A stretch of DNA of 32,382 nucleotides from CAZFIM01 sp964519615 (GCA_964519615.1 CAZFIM010000031.1:1-32382), one strand, 5' to 3'; shown: positions 6,538-15,729, counted from the first letter of the stretch. A program made the numbers and translations. Notes: a model not told the origin generated them from the sequence alone.

Positions 6538-9003
6538 ATGACCGATAAAGAGCAATCTTGCGGGGGAAAAGGGACCGAAACCTTCTATACTACCTGTAGA
6601 TGCAACTGCGGCGGTAATTTCCAATGCGTCATAAAGGCGCATGTGCGTGATGGAAAGGTAGTCGCTATTGAGCCGGATGACAGGTACAATAAAAACAGGG
6701 GCCGTGAAGATGCCTATTTAAGCGATAACGAATTAATTAAAGTGCAGCTTCAGAGACGCCCCTGTGTGATAGGCCTCTCTTTTCACCGATACAGCCAACA
6801 TCCGGACCGCATACTTTATCCGCTTAAGCGCGCGCCGGGCAGTAAGAGGGGTGAGGGGAAATATGTCCGAATATCATGGGAAGAGGCGCTCACTACTATT
6901 GCCGATAACATGCAGAGGGCAAGAGAGAAATACGGCCCCCTTTCGGTAATGACAGGATATATGCCCAATGAAACCCTGGAAAGGCTTTTTTCTTTTTGGG
7001 GTGCCGGTGCTGAAGGATGGGGGTGGTGCTCGTATGATGCGGCCAGATTGATGGCACATGTCATCACGGGAGAAAAGGCATGGCAGCTCGATAAATGGTC
7101 GTCCGGTTCGGCTCCCGATATGCTGGCTAATTCAAAGATTATTGTTTTATGGGGATGTGATCCTACGGTCGGCCATCAGGGCCCCGCCCATATGTTTGCA
7201 TGGTTTATCAAACTCTGCCGTGAGAGGGGCAAGCCGGTAATAATTATCGATCCACGCTACAGCACATCCGTGAGAACTTTAAGCGACCAATGGATTCCCA
7301 TAAAGCCTGGTACGGACGTGGCTATGTTTATGGCTATGGCCCATGTACTATTTCAAGACGATACATGGGATAAAGCCTTTGTTGAAAAACATGTTGAACC
7401 GGAGGGGTTCAACAGGTGGAAAGCATACGTACTCGGGACAGAAGACGGGATTGCAAAATCGCCGGAGTGGGCTGAGGAAAAATGTGGAGTGCCTGCCGAG
7501 ACTATTCGAGAGCTGGCGAAGCTGGTCTGGAATATGCGGCCGGCCTGGTTATGGGCGCACTGGAGTCTAAGCCGCAAAAGCCATGGCGAACAGGTAATTT
7601 CGTCATTTGCTGCACTGCAGGCAATGATGGGCAATTGGGGTAATCCGGGCGGCGGTCCCGCCATCCACCCCGGTCCCCACAGGTCTTTTCCTCTGGGTTC
7701 ATTCAGTACCATTTGGGGGCCGAACGGCAGCTATGAGGTTCCCAAACTGTTTCGGAGCCACTTCTGGGCGCAGGCCGTGTTACTGCTTGATAAAGTACGC
7801 AGCGGCCAGCTTGATGAGGCTCAGTATCGCAAAATGGTAGGCTGGAGAGCCGATCCCAAATATCTTAAAGACTTCAATCCCAAGGTCCTGTTCTGGGGAG
7901 GTGGCAGCAAACCTCATGCATCGAACCATGTCGTGACGGCCTGTGATTCCCCCAATGACCAGATCAAAGCACTTGAACGTATGGACTTTATTGTGTCAAT
8001 GCACAGTATAATGAATCCTACTGTGCAATACGCGGACATTATTCTTCCGGCGCAGGATCCCATCTGGGAGGAGCGGGATATTACGCGCAGCGCTCCCTAT
8101 GGTACTTTTGAGTGTATTAATGCTAATCCAAAAGTTGTTGAACCTCCAGGGGAGGTCAGACACTGGGTATGGGTTTATATCAAGATATCTGAAAAGCTGG
8201 GTATTGACCCTAAAAAATATTTTAAATACTACACCTCGGATGAAAACTGGGAGAATGATTGGGAAAGATATTTAATTGACAGCTATAAAGAGCTGACTGA
8301 ATATTACAAGGAAAAAGGTAAAGACCTGCCGCAGTGGGAGGAGTTTATCAAGGGCAAATTTATCAACTGTGATGAGCTCGATGATGAGCCTTTCACCGGC
8401 TGGGATGACCAGATAAAAGAGGGAAAGCCGTTTCCAACCCGCTCAGGGAAGATTGAATTATACTCCAGCTATATAGCTGACGAGTCTAATCGTGGGAAAG
8501 GCGAACATTATGATCACCTTGGGCGCCTTTATGATAATCTTCCTGCAAATTGGGGAGATATGACTGCAGGGCCGACATATATGCCTACGCTCAGAGGAAT
8601 GGACGATCATCTGGTGACTAAATATCCTCTCATGTTGCTGACTTCGCACAGCAGATACCGTATTCACTACGTATTCTGGGAACATGCCTGGCTCAGGAAT
8701 CATGTTTACCGGCACAGGGTATGGCTGAATGTGGCAGATGCTCAGACAAGAGGAATAAAGGATAATGACTCCGTTCTGGTATACAATGACCGGGGCAAAC
8801 TGATTATGCCTGCCTATGTAACTTCCCGCATCATGCCGGGCGTAGTCTTGATACATCATGGGGCAAAGTATATGCCTGATGAGGACGGTATTGACCGGGG
8901 CGCCTCTCCTTCGACTTTAATGGGTGGGGATTTCGATAGTTGTCATGCTCCGGCAAGAGCGACAAATCTTGTTGAGGTAGAAAAATACGGGGGGAAAAGC
9001 TAA
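6538..9003 (+). CDS. Molybdopterin oxidoreductase (DMSO reductase family) catalytic subunit
   Basis: An 821-residue protein. The N-terminal Fe-S site uses C20, C24, C30 and C76 (CX3CX5CX45C, with an extra C22), followed by the usual HPDRILYPLKR segment. KIIVLWGCDPTVGHQGPAH and PVIIIDPRYSTSVRT mark the first MGD-binding domain. YADIILPAQDPIWEERDIT and a C-terminal DUF1222-like barrel (LLTSHSRYRIHYVF, then VWLNVADAQTRGI) mark the rest. No twin-arginine signal is present, so it is cytoplasmic. The WSSGS segment at 187-191 falls where DMSO reductases carry a serine Mo ligand, which is tentative. Its stop overlaps the start of the Fe-S/flavin fusion (TAATG), so both form one complex that probably exchanges electrons with NAD(P)H. 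The substrate cannot be told. Confidence 0.85.
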   Translation: MTDKEQSCGGKGTETFYTTCRCNCGGNFQCVIKAHVRDGKVVAIEPDDRYNKNRGREDAYLSDNELIKVQLQRRPCVIGLSFHRYSQHPDRILYPLKRAPGSKRGEGKYVRISWEEALTTIADNMQRAREKYGPLSVMTGYMPNETLERLFSFWGAGAEGWGWCSYDAARLMAHVITGEKAWQLDKWSSGSAPDMLANSKIIVLWGCDPTVGHQGPAHMFAWFIKLCRERGKPVIIIDPRYSTSVRTLSDQWIPIKPGTDVAMFMAMAHVLFQDDTWDKAFVEKHVEPEGFNRWKAYVLGTEDGIAKSPEWAEEKCGVPAETIRELAKLVWNMRPAWLWAHWSLSRKSHGEQVISSFAALQAMMGNWGNPGGGPAIHPGPHRSFPLGSFSTIWGPNGSYEVPKLFRSHFWAQAVLLLDKVRSGQLDEAQYRKMVGWRADPKYLKDFNPKVLFWGGGSKPHASNHVVTACDSPNDQIKALERMDFIVSMHSIMNPTVQYADIILPAQDPIWEERDITRSAPYGTFECINANPKVVEPPGEVRHWVWVYIKISEKLGIDPKKYFKYYTSDENWENDWERYLIDSYKELTEYYKEKGKDLPQWEEFIKGKFINCDELDDEPFTGWDDQIKEGKPFPTRSGKIELYSSYIADESNRGKGEHYDHLGRLYDNLPANWGDMTAGPTYMPTLRGMDDHLVTKYPLMLLTSHSRYRIHYVFWEHAWLRNHVYRHRVWLNVADAQTRGIKDNDSVLVYNDRGKLIMPAYVTSRIMPGVVLIHHGAKYMPDEDGIDRGASPSTLMGGDFDSCHAPARATNLVEVEKYGGKS

Positions 9004-11147
9004 TGGCCCAGTACGGTTTTCTTATAGACTTAAGCCGCTGCATCGGCTGCCATGCCTGCATGATCGCCTGCAAGCAATGGCATGATATAGCCCCGGGACC
9101 GGTGAAATGGATGCGCGTGTATCAATGGGAGAAAGGATCTTTCCCGAATATAGACCTCCGCGTCCTGCCGCTGCCCTGTCTGCATTGTGAGGTGCCGGTA
9201 TGTATGGAGGCATGTCCTAATCATGCCATATATAAGGAAGAGAAATTCGGTGCCGTGCTGGTGGACCCTTCTAAATGCACAGGTGAGCGCAAATGTTGGG
9301 AGGCATGTCCATACGGAGCACCGCAGTTTGAAAGCGATGAGCCGGGTACGAAAATGTCCAAATGCACCATGTGCATCGACCGTCTGGAGCAGGGCCTTGC
9401 TCCCATATGTGTATTGAGCTGTTCCATGAGAGCCCTGGAGTTCGGCCCTATCGATGAGTTGATGGAGAAGTTTGGTGATGCCAAGCAAAAGGCCGTACGG
9501 CAGGGGAAGGACTACGCGCCCTGCCGCAGCGCCTGCCCTGCCGGTGTAAATGCCGAAGGATATATAAAGCTGCTTGGAACAGGCAAAGTCAGCGAAGCGC
9601 TGGAGCTTTTTAGAGAAACCACGCCTTTTGCAGGAGTGCTGGGACGTGTTTGTGCTCACCCCTGTGAAATAGATTGCAATCGCGGCAGGTTCGATGATGC
9701 TGTTGCCATATGCTCGTTGAAGCGCTATATGGCCGATAACGTGGCCGATGCAAATAGGAAAAAAGTTGCTGCCGTGAAACCCGATAAAAATGAAAAGATT
9801 GCAGTAATAGGAGCGGGTCCTGCGGGACTTTCATGCGCTTATGACCTTATTCGCAAGGGATATCCGGTTACTGTATTTGAGGCTAGCGCGGAAGCCGGTG
9901 GTCTTCTCCGCTATGGCATCCCCGAATATCGCCTGCCTAAAAAGGTTCTCGATGATGAAATAGATATTATCAGGGAACTGGGCGTGGATATTAGACTCAG
10001 TACCCGTGTAAGGAAAGTAGAAGATATTCTGGCTCAGGGTTATAGTGCCGTATTTGTTGCTACGGGGGCATGGAAGAGTTTGAGACTGGGAATTGAAGGT
10101 GAAGACGCAGATGGTGTCATCAATGCGCTTGATTTATTAAAACAGGTTAATACCGGTACAAAGGTAGAATTGGGACAGCGTGTGGCGGTTATTGGCGGCG
10201 GTAGTGTCGCTATTGACGCCGCCCGGACATGCGTGCGCTTGGGATCGCGTGAAGTACATCTCATTTGCCTTGAATGCAGATTGCCTTCATCTAAAGACCG
10301 CATGCTTGCTCAGGAACATGAGATTGCCGAGGCTGAAGAAGAAGGGGTGATCATTCATAACTGCTTGGGTGTGAAAAAGATAATTACAGCAAAAGGCAAG
10401 GTCTGCGCACTGGAAACGCTCTCCTGCGTTTCCGTAAGAGATATAGATGGAAGTTTCAACCCTCAATATGCAGAAGGCCAAACACCGTCATTTGAAGTGG
10501 ATAACGTGATAACGGCTATCGGGCAGACCATCGATGGCGATATGCTGCCGGAAGACCTATCGAGGACGCCGCGAGGCAATCTGACAGTAGATATGCTTAC
10601 ACTGCAGAGTAAGAATGAGAGAATATTCGGTGGTGGAGATGTGGTATCGGGCCCGGTTGATGTCATCAGCGCTGTTGCAGCAGGCAAGGAGGCGGCTGTC
10701 TCAATTGAGCGTTATCTTCTCGGTGAAGACCTTAAACAGGGCAGAAAAAGACCTTCACCGAGCGTTAGGGAGCGTTTGGAGAAGCCAAGTATGCCATCGC
10801 CTGTTTTAAATGCGGGACAGCGGGTCGGCTTTAATGAAGTAGCCAGAAGCTACGATGAGCAAACGGCTTTTGAGCAGGCAGTGAGATGTTTGAATTGCGG
10901 TACAACGGTGCCTTCGGTTGTCTTCAAGAGAGAAGACCCCAAGAAACAGATTATTCCTTATGACGCAAAACGTGCTCTTGAGCTCTGGCAAAAAAGGCAT
11001 CCCGAGAATGGAGAAAGTCTACCGGATGTTTTCGCCGCTCCGGAAGATATAATGAATGTGCCGGACAGTGTGTACGGCAGGAACAGACTGGTGCTCAAAC
11101 CCTGCGATAGCGAGGAACTGCTTTTCTTTACCACAGATGATGAGTAG
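9003..11147 (+). CDS. Fusion of DmsB-type four-cluster Fe-S subunit and GltD-type FAD/NAD(P)H oxidoreductase
   Basis: A 714-residue protein. Residues 1-150 are a polyferredoxin of the DmsB/NrfC type: C13/16/19/23, C59/62/67/71, C92/98/102 and C121/124/136/140. The third cluster lacks its second cysteine (E95 stands there). From about residue 171 a glutamate-synthase small-subunit domain begins, with C174, C178, C217, C221 and C225 for its Fe-S clusters. It continues with the FAD motif VIGAGPAGLSCAY (268-280) and a second dinucleotide motif, VIGGGSVAIDAART, that ends in TAIGQT and RIFGGGDVVSGP. About 70 C-terminal residues after RCLNCG are unassigned. The ATG overlaps the previous stop by one base. 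The likely role is to shuttle electrons between the molybdenum subunit and NAD(P)H in the cytoplasm. LECRL replaces the usual NADPH-binding RR, so NADH is possible. Confidence 0.85.
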   Translation: MAQYGFLIDLSRCIGCHACMIACKQWHDIAPGPVKWMRVYQWEKGSFPNIDLRVLPLPCLHCEVPVCMEACPNHAIYKEEKFGAVLVDPSKCTGERKCWEACPYGAPQFESDEPGTKMSKCTMCIDRLEQGLAPICVLSCSMRALEFGPIDELMEKFGDAKQKAVRQGKDYAPCRSACPAGVNAEGYIKLLGTGKVSEALELFRETTPFAGVLGRVCAHPCEIDCNRGRFDDAVAICSLKRYMADNVADANRKKVAAVKPDKNEKIAVIGAGPAGLSCAYDLIRKGYPVTVFEASAEAGGLLRYGIPEYRLPKKVLDDEIDIIRELGVDIRLSTRVRKVEDILAQGYSAVFVATGAWKSLRLGIEGEDADGVINALDLLKQVNTGTKVELGQRVAVIGGGSVAIDAARTCVRLGSREVHLICLECRLPSSKDRMLAQEHEIAEAEEEGVIIHNCLGVKKIITAKGKVCALETLSCVSVRDIDGSFNPQYAEGQTPSFEVDNVITAIGQTIDGDMLPEDLSRTPRGNLTVDMLTLQSKNERIFGGGDVVSGPVDVISAVAAGKEAAVSIERYLLGEDLKQGRKRPSPSVRERLEKPSMPSPVLNAGQRVGFNEVARSYDEQTAFEQAVRCLNCGTTVPSVVFKREDPKKQIIPYDAKRALELWQKRHPENGESLPDVFAAPEDIMNVPDSVYGRNRLVLKPCDSEELLFFTTDDE

Positions 11148-11191
11148 CTGCCTTTACGTGTTATTTTCCCGACTATCCGCATAGATTTTAT

Positions 11192-12115
11192 TTAGCCGGT
11201 GACCATCTGCTCGATGGTCAGGGCAGCCGGATAAAGGGACTGGGCAGCTTTATTCATCTGCATCTTTTCATCATCAGGCAGGTCCAGTTCAATTATCTCT
11301 TTTATGCCGCCAGAGCCTAATACGACCGGTACGCCCATGCTTATTCCGGTAAAACCGTATTGTCCACAGAGCGTTGTTGAACATGGAATAATACGGTCTG
11401 AATCGTTTGTAATCGCCTGTACAAGTGTGGCAATACCAGCAGCTGATGTCCACCCCGCAGTACGATTTGTGCTCACTTTGATAAAAGCCTTCAGCATGGT
11501 AGGCACATATTCATTCAACTGGTTTTTAACATCCTGTGTTATCTCCACCCGTTTGCCGGATATCCTGATAGAGCTGAAGAGCATTACCAGATTATAGACG
11601 TGTTCGCCGAGCACCATTGCTTCTATTTCGGTTGAGGGTGTATTGAATGCGGTGGCGATAGCCTTTTGGAAACGCAGAGAATCATTAAGGTTGTAACCGA
11701 TTATCTGTTTACTGTTTATTCCGCAGCAGCGGGAAAACGCGTATGTTAACGAGTCGATAGGGTTTGTGACAATAATAACTGTTGAATGACGACAATATTT
11801 TTCAACATTGCGGGCGGCTGCACGTATCAATGGGAAGTTTACACGAATGAGCTCTTCTCGCGGAGTACTGCCGGCAGCCGGTACGGAAGCTGAAATAATA
11901 ACAATATCTGAACCGGGCAGGTCTTTTGTATCGCCTGCGTAGACATTCATATCTCTACGGCCTGTAAGTGAGGTACTGATATCCATAACATGGGACTGCA
12001 GCGCATTCTTGTTACTGTCCATGAGGACAAGTTCATCTGCCATGCCCTGATGTGCCAGTATAAATGCGCTGCATGAACCTATCGTGCCTGCTCCGCCTAT
12101 GATAGCTATTTTCAC
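11192..12115 (-). CDS. Lactate/malate dehydrogenase family protein
   Basis: A 307-residue Rossmann protein. GGAGTIG at 7-13 and LVLMDSN (Asp 33) mark NAD binding. TNPIDSLTY, NDSLRF and LGEHVYNLV follow, and the catalytic His is in GEH. In true malate or lactate dehydrogenases the mobile loop reads like RKPGMTR; here it is VPAAGSTPREEL, so one substrate arginine is lost, and the usual GEHGDS is GEHVYN. Both changes suggest a non-standard 2-hydroxy acid. The start is GTG with GGAGGACAG ten bases upstream. It is divergent from the MFS carrier and convergent with the Fe-S/flavin fusion (45-base gap). It may oxidise a hydroxyacid intermediate of the local pathway, which is inference. Confidence 0.8.
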   Translation of the reverse strand: MKIAIIGGAGTIGSCSAFILAHQGMADELVLMDSNKNALQSHVMDISTSLTGRRDMNVYAGDTKDLPGSDIVIISASVPAAGSTPREELIRVNFPLIRAAARNVEKYCRHSTVIIVTNPIDSLTYAFSRCCGINSKQIIGYNLNDSLRFQKAIATAFNTPSTEIEAMVLGEHVYNLVMLFSSIRISGKRVEITQDVKNQLNEYVPTMLKAFIKVSTNRTAGWTSAAGIATLVQAITNDSDRIIPCSTTLCGQYGFTGISMGVPVVLGSGGIKEIIELDLPDDEKMQMNKAAQSLYPAALTIEQMVTG

Positions 12116-12208
12116 TGCTCTCTGTCCTCCAAAATATCTATTTAACTGACGGCTTCGTGTAATTATGTTTCATATGCATGGGCGGATGCTTTTCAATCAC
12201 ACACACTG

Positions 12209-12217
12209 TGATATAAT
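12209..12217 (+). promoter_or_regulatory. Extended -10 promoter for the MFS carrier
   Basis: TGATATAAT is a perfect extended -10, with TTTTCA as a poor -35 16 bases upstream. The predicted start is near 12224, which rules out the upstream ATG at 12165 as the translation start. Confidence 0.5.
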
Positions 12218-12266
12218 GATGACAGTATATCACCCCTCCGGGGCCACCTTGAAAAAGACCGGTTCT

Positions 12267-13523
12267 ATGAAATCACTTTCACAGCAGTCTGACAAATCAG
12301 ATAATGACGTCCTGGGAATTTATTACGGATATATAATAGTCGCCATTGCCTTTCTTAGCAATGTCGCTATTTTCATAGTATCGCTTACATATGGTATTTT
12401 CTTCAAACCAATGGCTGCTGAGCTTCAGATAAACAGAACAGCAACATCGGGAGCTTTTTCTCTTTGCCGTATCATGGGGGGCGCAGTAGCAATTTTAATG
12501 GGTTGGCTGGTCGATAGAACCGGTGCTCGCATCGTTTTAATCATAAGCGCCGTCTTAACGGCTTTTGGGTGCTTCTTAATGTCTAGGATCACGACAACAT
12601 ATCAGCTTTATCTGGTCTATGGCGTGATCCTTGGAGTCGGTTCAGGCATTTTTGCGCCTATGGTTGCTCTTGTAGCCAAATGGTTTGTCAGCCGTCGAGC
12701 GCTGCTTACCGGCATTGTGATTTGTTCCATGGGCGTTGCCAGTTTTTTAGGGCCGCCTGTTGCCAATGCTCTGATATTGAGCTACGGTTGGCGCGTGGCA
12801 TATTTAACTATAGGTATAGCTGTTGGCGCGTTAGTGCTAATAGTTGCTCAGTTTATGAGGAAAGAGCCCTCCCGTGAATTACCTGTACAAGTTAAAGAGC
12901 GTTCACATACTGCTGCTTTATCTGCGCCTTTGACAGCTTATTCTCTCAAGCAGGCACTTTGTACCGGCCGATTCTGGATATTCTTTATTATGTCGATGTG
13001 TTTTGCCTATTGTTATATGGCTGGTTTTATACATATTGCTCCCTATATCACAGATCTTAAAGCTTCTGCTTTCAGCGCGGCTGTTACCGTAGCCGTTATC
13101 GGGCTGGCAGATGTTGTAGGGCTATTGGTCATGGGGAATATAGGTGATAAAATCGGGAACAAAAGGACTATTATTATAGGTTACTGGTTACTTCTGGCAG
13201 CGATGTGTTCGCTGCTGCTGCTTGAACAACCATCTCACTTCTACATTTTTTCTATAATATTGGGTTTTGCCTATGGAAGCATCGCTTCACAACGACCGCC
13301 TCTTATTGCAGCCATGTTCGGGGTGAAGTCTCACGGTCTGATCTTTGCAGTTGTAGACAACAGCTTCACCGTTGGCGCTGCTATTGGTCCGATTATGACC
13401 GGATACATATATGATAGAGCAGGCGGCTACCATACTGCTTTCATAATTAGCGCTATAATTGCAGCCGCAGGCCTCCTCCTGGCTATTCTATTAAAACCTG
13501 AGATCGATAAAAAGCGGCAGTAA
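12267..13523 (+). CDS. MFS transporter, oxalate/formate antiporter or monocarboxylate carrier type
   Basis: A membrane carrier of about 418 residues from the ATG at 12267. A TTG at 12249 is an alternative, and a longer reading from 12165 starts upstream of the predicted promoter. Twelve hydrophobic segments are visible. YYGYIIVAIAFLSN opens the first, GWLVDRTGARIVL is the MFS motif A loop after segment 2, and GDKIGNKRTII is its repeat in the second half. The first-helix YGYxxV pattern and LVAKWFVSRRALLTGI are typical of the oxalate/formate antiporter (OFA) and MCT-like group, which move small monocarboxylates. It converges with the LUD gene with only 5 bases between. It is probably a second uptake or export route for an acid handled by the neighbouring enzymes. 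Confidence 0.82.
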   Translation: MKSLSQQSDKSDNDVLGIYYGYIIVAIAFLSNVAIFIVSLTYGIFFKPMAAELQINRTATSGAFSLCRIMGGAVAILMGWLVDRTGARIVLIISAVLTAFGCFLMSRITTTYQLYLVYGVILGVGSGIFAPMVALVAKWFVSRRALLTGIVICSMGVASFLGPPVANALILSYGWRVAYLTIGIAVGALVLIVAQFMRKEPSRELPVQVKERSHTAALSAPLTAYSLKQALCTGRFWIFFIMSMCFAYCYMAGFIHIAPYITDLKASAFSAAVTVAVIGLADVVGLLVMGNIGDKIGNKRTIIIGYWLLLAAMCSLLLLEQPSHFYIFSIILGFAYGSIASQRPPLIAAMFGVKSHGLIFAVVDNSFTVGAAIGPIMTGYIYDRAGGYHTAFIISAIIAAAGLLLAILLKPEIDKKRQ

Positions 13524-13528
13524 AAGTG

Positions 13529-14260
13529 TTAGAATGGCCAGCTGTTTTCCAGATAACCTGAAACTATTTTATCGATACGTGCTTTGTCCCAGATTGGGTC
13601 CCAGGCCAAACCGAGATCTTCGTCAATAAGGATAATAGAAAGATCCGTGTGATATGTCTTTTTTTCCAGAATAACTGTTACGCTGCAAATCCTCTGTTTA
13701 CTTGAACAATCGGCGCATTTACCTGTTTTTGCACACGGCGTCTTATAGTTTTTCTGTCTGGCATGAGTCGGTGCGATGACATTTTTAATGCGGTATACCG
13801 CCTCTTCGGCATCTCTGACTATTTTATTTGTACCCACTGTCAGGATGACTTTGGGAGCTCCATATATCATACCGGCGACTCTATTGCCGGCTCCATCGAC
13901 GCTTACAATTTTACCGTCTTCGGTAACAGCATTGCAGCCCGTGATCAGAACATCAGTTCCAAAGGTATCGCGTAATGCCTGATGAAATAACCGTCTTTTT
14001 TCTACGTCTGTGTCTATATTCTTAGTCATTTCAGGTGTAAAGGGATTAATGACTTTATTACCGCGGTTAATCAATTCCGCCAGTACGCCGGTCTGTCTCA
14101 ATGTAACTGAATCCGCAACGCCAATATTTGCCTGAGGCGGTATTATGCCCAGTATCATGTTTTTTGCCTCATCTCTTGTTTTGCAGTACCGGGCATCGAA
14201 ACGGTTTTTCTTAAGCGCGCTGATTGTTCTTTGTACCCGGTCAGCCATATCTAAGGTCAT
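13529..14260 (-). CDS. LUD-domain protein (LutC/YkgG-like lactate utilisation family)
   Basis: A 243-residue protein with the LUD (DUF162) pattern: IPPQANIGVADSVTLRQTGVL, then DVLITGCNAVTEDGKIVSVDGAGNRVAGMIYGAPKVILTVG in two conserved strands. A late cysteine group, C176, C182, C185 and C192 (CX5CX2CX6C), may hold an Fe-S cluster or zinc. LUD proteins act in lactate or other hydroxyacid oxidation complexes, but stand-alone members like this one are poorly understood. AGGAG precedes the ATG. It is the last gene of the TRAP operon, 54 bases after the cupin. Confidence 0.8.
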   Translation of the reverse strand: MTLDMADRVQRTISALKKNRFDARYCKTRDEAKNMILGIIPPQANIGVADSVTLRQTGVLAELINRGNKVINPFTPEMTKNIDTDVEKRRLFHQALRDTFGTDVLITGCNAVTEDGKIVSVDGAGNRVAGMIYGAPKVILTVGTNKIVRDAEEAVYRIKNVIAPTHARQKNYKTPCAKTGKCADCSSKQRICSVTVILEKKTYHTDLSIILIDEDLGLAWDPIWDKARIDKIVSGYLENSWPF

Positions 14261-14314
14261 TGGTTTCTCCTGTAGTCTATGCGTGAGGAATTGAGATTAT
14301 ACTTTTTCTCCCGC

Positions 14315-14668
14315 CTAGTCGAGCGAGGCGTCACCGCGGAATACGGCAATATGGGTAAACCATGAGTCTTTAGTGGCTCCATGCCAGTGGTTTTCTCCGG
14401 GCGGGATAAGAACCACCGCTCCCTGACTGACGACATGTTCTTCTTTTTCTGTTGCGACGATACCGGTTCCTTCCGTTACAATGAGCACCTGTTCATGTTT
14501 ATGAGTGTGAAAATTCAATCTGGCTCCAGGGTTGAAGGTAACCACCGCAACCTGAACTCCCTGCCCCATCTTTTCATCAATGAGAAGCTGTCTGAATACC
14601 ATACCCTGTTTAACAATGGATTCTGTGCTTTCAACTGCCTTTACATCACTACTATTAACAATTATCAT
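14315..14668 (-). CDS. Small cupin-domain protein
   Basis: A 117-residue single cupin barrel. LNFHTHKHEQVLIVTEGTG gives the HxHx(4)E first motif, and IPPGENHWHGA gives the second motif with a His, so a metal-binding site is complete. Such small cupins bind a metal and act as isomerases, decarboxylases, dioxygenases or sensors; which one cannot be told. AAGGAG precedes the ATG. It sits between a beta-hydroxyacid dehydrogenase and a LUD protein in the TRAP operon, so a carboxylate intermediate is the likely ligand. Confidence 0.8.
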   Translation of the reverse strand: MIIVNSSDVKAVESTESIVKQGMVFRQLLIDEKMGQGVQVAVVTFNPGARLNFHTHKHEQVLIVTEGTGIVATEKEEHVVSQGAVVLIPPGENHWHGATKDSWFTHIAVFRGDASLD

Positions 14669-14710
14669 TGTTATCTCCTTTCTTGAAAAATCCTGGTTTT
14701 ATTACCGTCG

Positions 14711-15598
14711 TCACGCGCTGCGTACCTGCACGCCGGTCAGTTTTTCCAGGGGAACTATGATAGCATCAATGTGTTTTTCTCCCAGTCCCGCGGTTTTTGC
14801 TTCGATCATTTTTTGTTCGACAGTTGCTCCCACCGACAGCGGGATGCCGTATTCTCTACTGAGTGCTACTGCCAGGCTGATATCTTTAGTGGCAAGGGAA
14901 AGCTTAAACCCCGGTTCGAAGTTTCCTGCCAATACGCTCTCATGATAGTGTTGCGCGGTGAAATTATTACCCGTGCTCGCGCAAACAAGGTCTTGCAGAA
15001 TTTTCGGGTCAATACCTGCTTTTACTCCCAGAACAAAACCCTCGGCAGTGATAGCATTACAGGAGATCGATATCAGATTATTGACCAGTTTAGCGACATT
15101 CCCGCAGCCGGCATCGCCCATGTGAAATATCTTTTTCCCCATTACCTCCAGTATCCCACGCACGGTCTTAAGTGCCTGCGCATCACCTCCCGCCATAATG
15201 GCCAGGGATGCTTTTTCCGCTCCGGTTTGACCGCCGCTGACAGGGGCATCGATTACTTCGACACCTGCCTTCCTAGCATCGGCCGCAATCCTTCGTATTA
15301 ATGTCGGCGAATTCGTACTCATATCAATATAAATATCGCCTTTCTTCCAGCCTTTAAGGAGGCCGTTTTCTTCATAGACTATTGCTTCTACATCGCGCGG
15401 TTCGGGCAGACATGAGATAACCACATGGCATATCCTGGCTGCATCGGCGGGACTATCAGCCCATTTAGCTCCTTTATCCAGAAGAGGTACTGCTGCCTCC
15501 TTATGGATGTCATGAACGGTGAGATCGAATCCAGCTTGAAGAATATGCCCAGCCATATGTCTGCCCATATGACCTATCCCGATAAATCCAACTTGCAT
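14711..15598 (-). CDS. 3-hydroxyisobutyrate dehydrogenase / 2-hydroxy-3-oxopropionate reductase family protein
   Basis: A 295-residue beta-hydroxyacid dehydrogenase. GIGHMG at 7-12 binds the nucleotide. IDAPVSGGQTGAEKASLAIMAGG around 116-138 is the substrate-binding signature, and the catalytic lysine is K170 in GNVAKLVNN. The family includes 3-hydroxyisobutyrate dehydrogenase, tartronate semialdehyde reductase and 4-hydroxybutyrate dehydrogenase, and the substrate cannot be separated by eye. GGGAGGTTATTA precedes the ATG. It follows the TRAP permease after a 131-base gap and probably acts on the imported acid or an aldehyde derived from it. Confidence 0.88.
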   Translation of the reverse strand: MQVGFIGIGHMGRHMAGHILQAGFDLTVHDIHKEAAVPLLDKGAKWADSPADAARICHVVISCLPEPRDVEAIVYEENGLLKGWKKGDIYIDMSTNSPTLIRRIAADARKAGVEVIDAPVSGGQTGAEKASLAIMAGGDAQALKTVRGILEVMGKKIFHMGDAGCGNVAKLVNNLISISCNAITAEGFVLGVKAGIDPKILQDLVCASTGNNFTAQHYHESVLAGNFEPGFKLSLATKDISLAVALSREYGIPLSVGATVEQKMIEAKTAGLGEKHIDAIIVPLEKLTGVQVRSA

Positions 15599-15664
15599 TA
15601 ATAACCTCCCTTATATGTAATCATTTTAGTTACATTTGTATTTAACTCTATTTTTATACTTGTT

Positions 15665-15680
15665 TTTCCGTAAACGGAAA
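15665..15680 (-). other. Small hairpin between dctM and the hydroxyacid dehydrogenase gene
   Basis: TTTCCG-TAAA-CGGAAA forms a perfect 6-base stem with a four-base loop in the 131-base gap. No strong U-tract follows, so it may be an RNA processing or attenuation site rather than a terminator. Confidence 0.3.
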
Positions 15681-15729
15681 GGATGGCAGTTTGAATATAA
15701 CAGATCAAATGGGCAGATCAATTTCCAAT

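Noticed and set aside
11200..11220. Hairpin TGACCAT-CTGCTCG-ATGGTCA as a terminator between convergent genes
   Set aside because: It is inside the last codons of the dehydrogenase gene and has no T-run on either side.
12165..12266. N-terminal extension of the MFS carrier from the ATG at 12165
   Set aside because: The extension is not membrane-like and begins upstream of the predicted promoter at 12209-12217.
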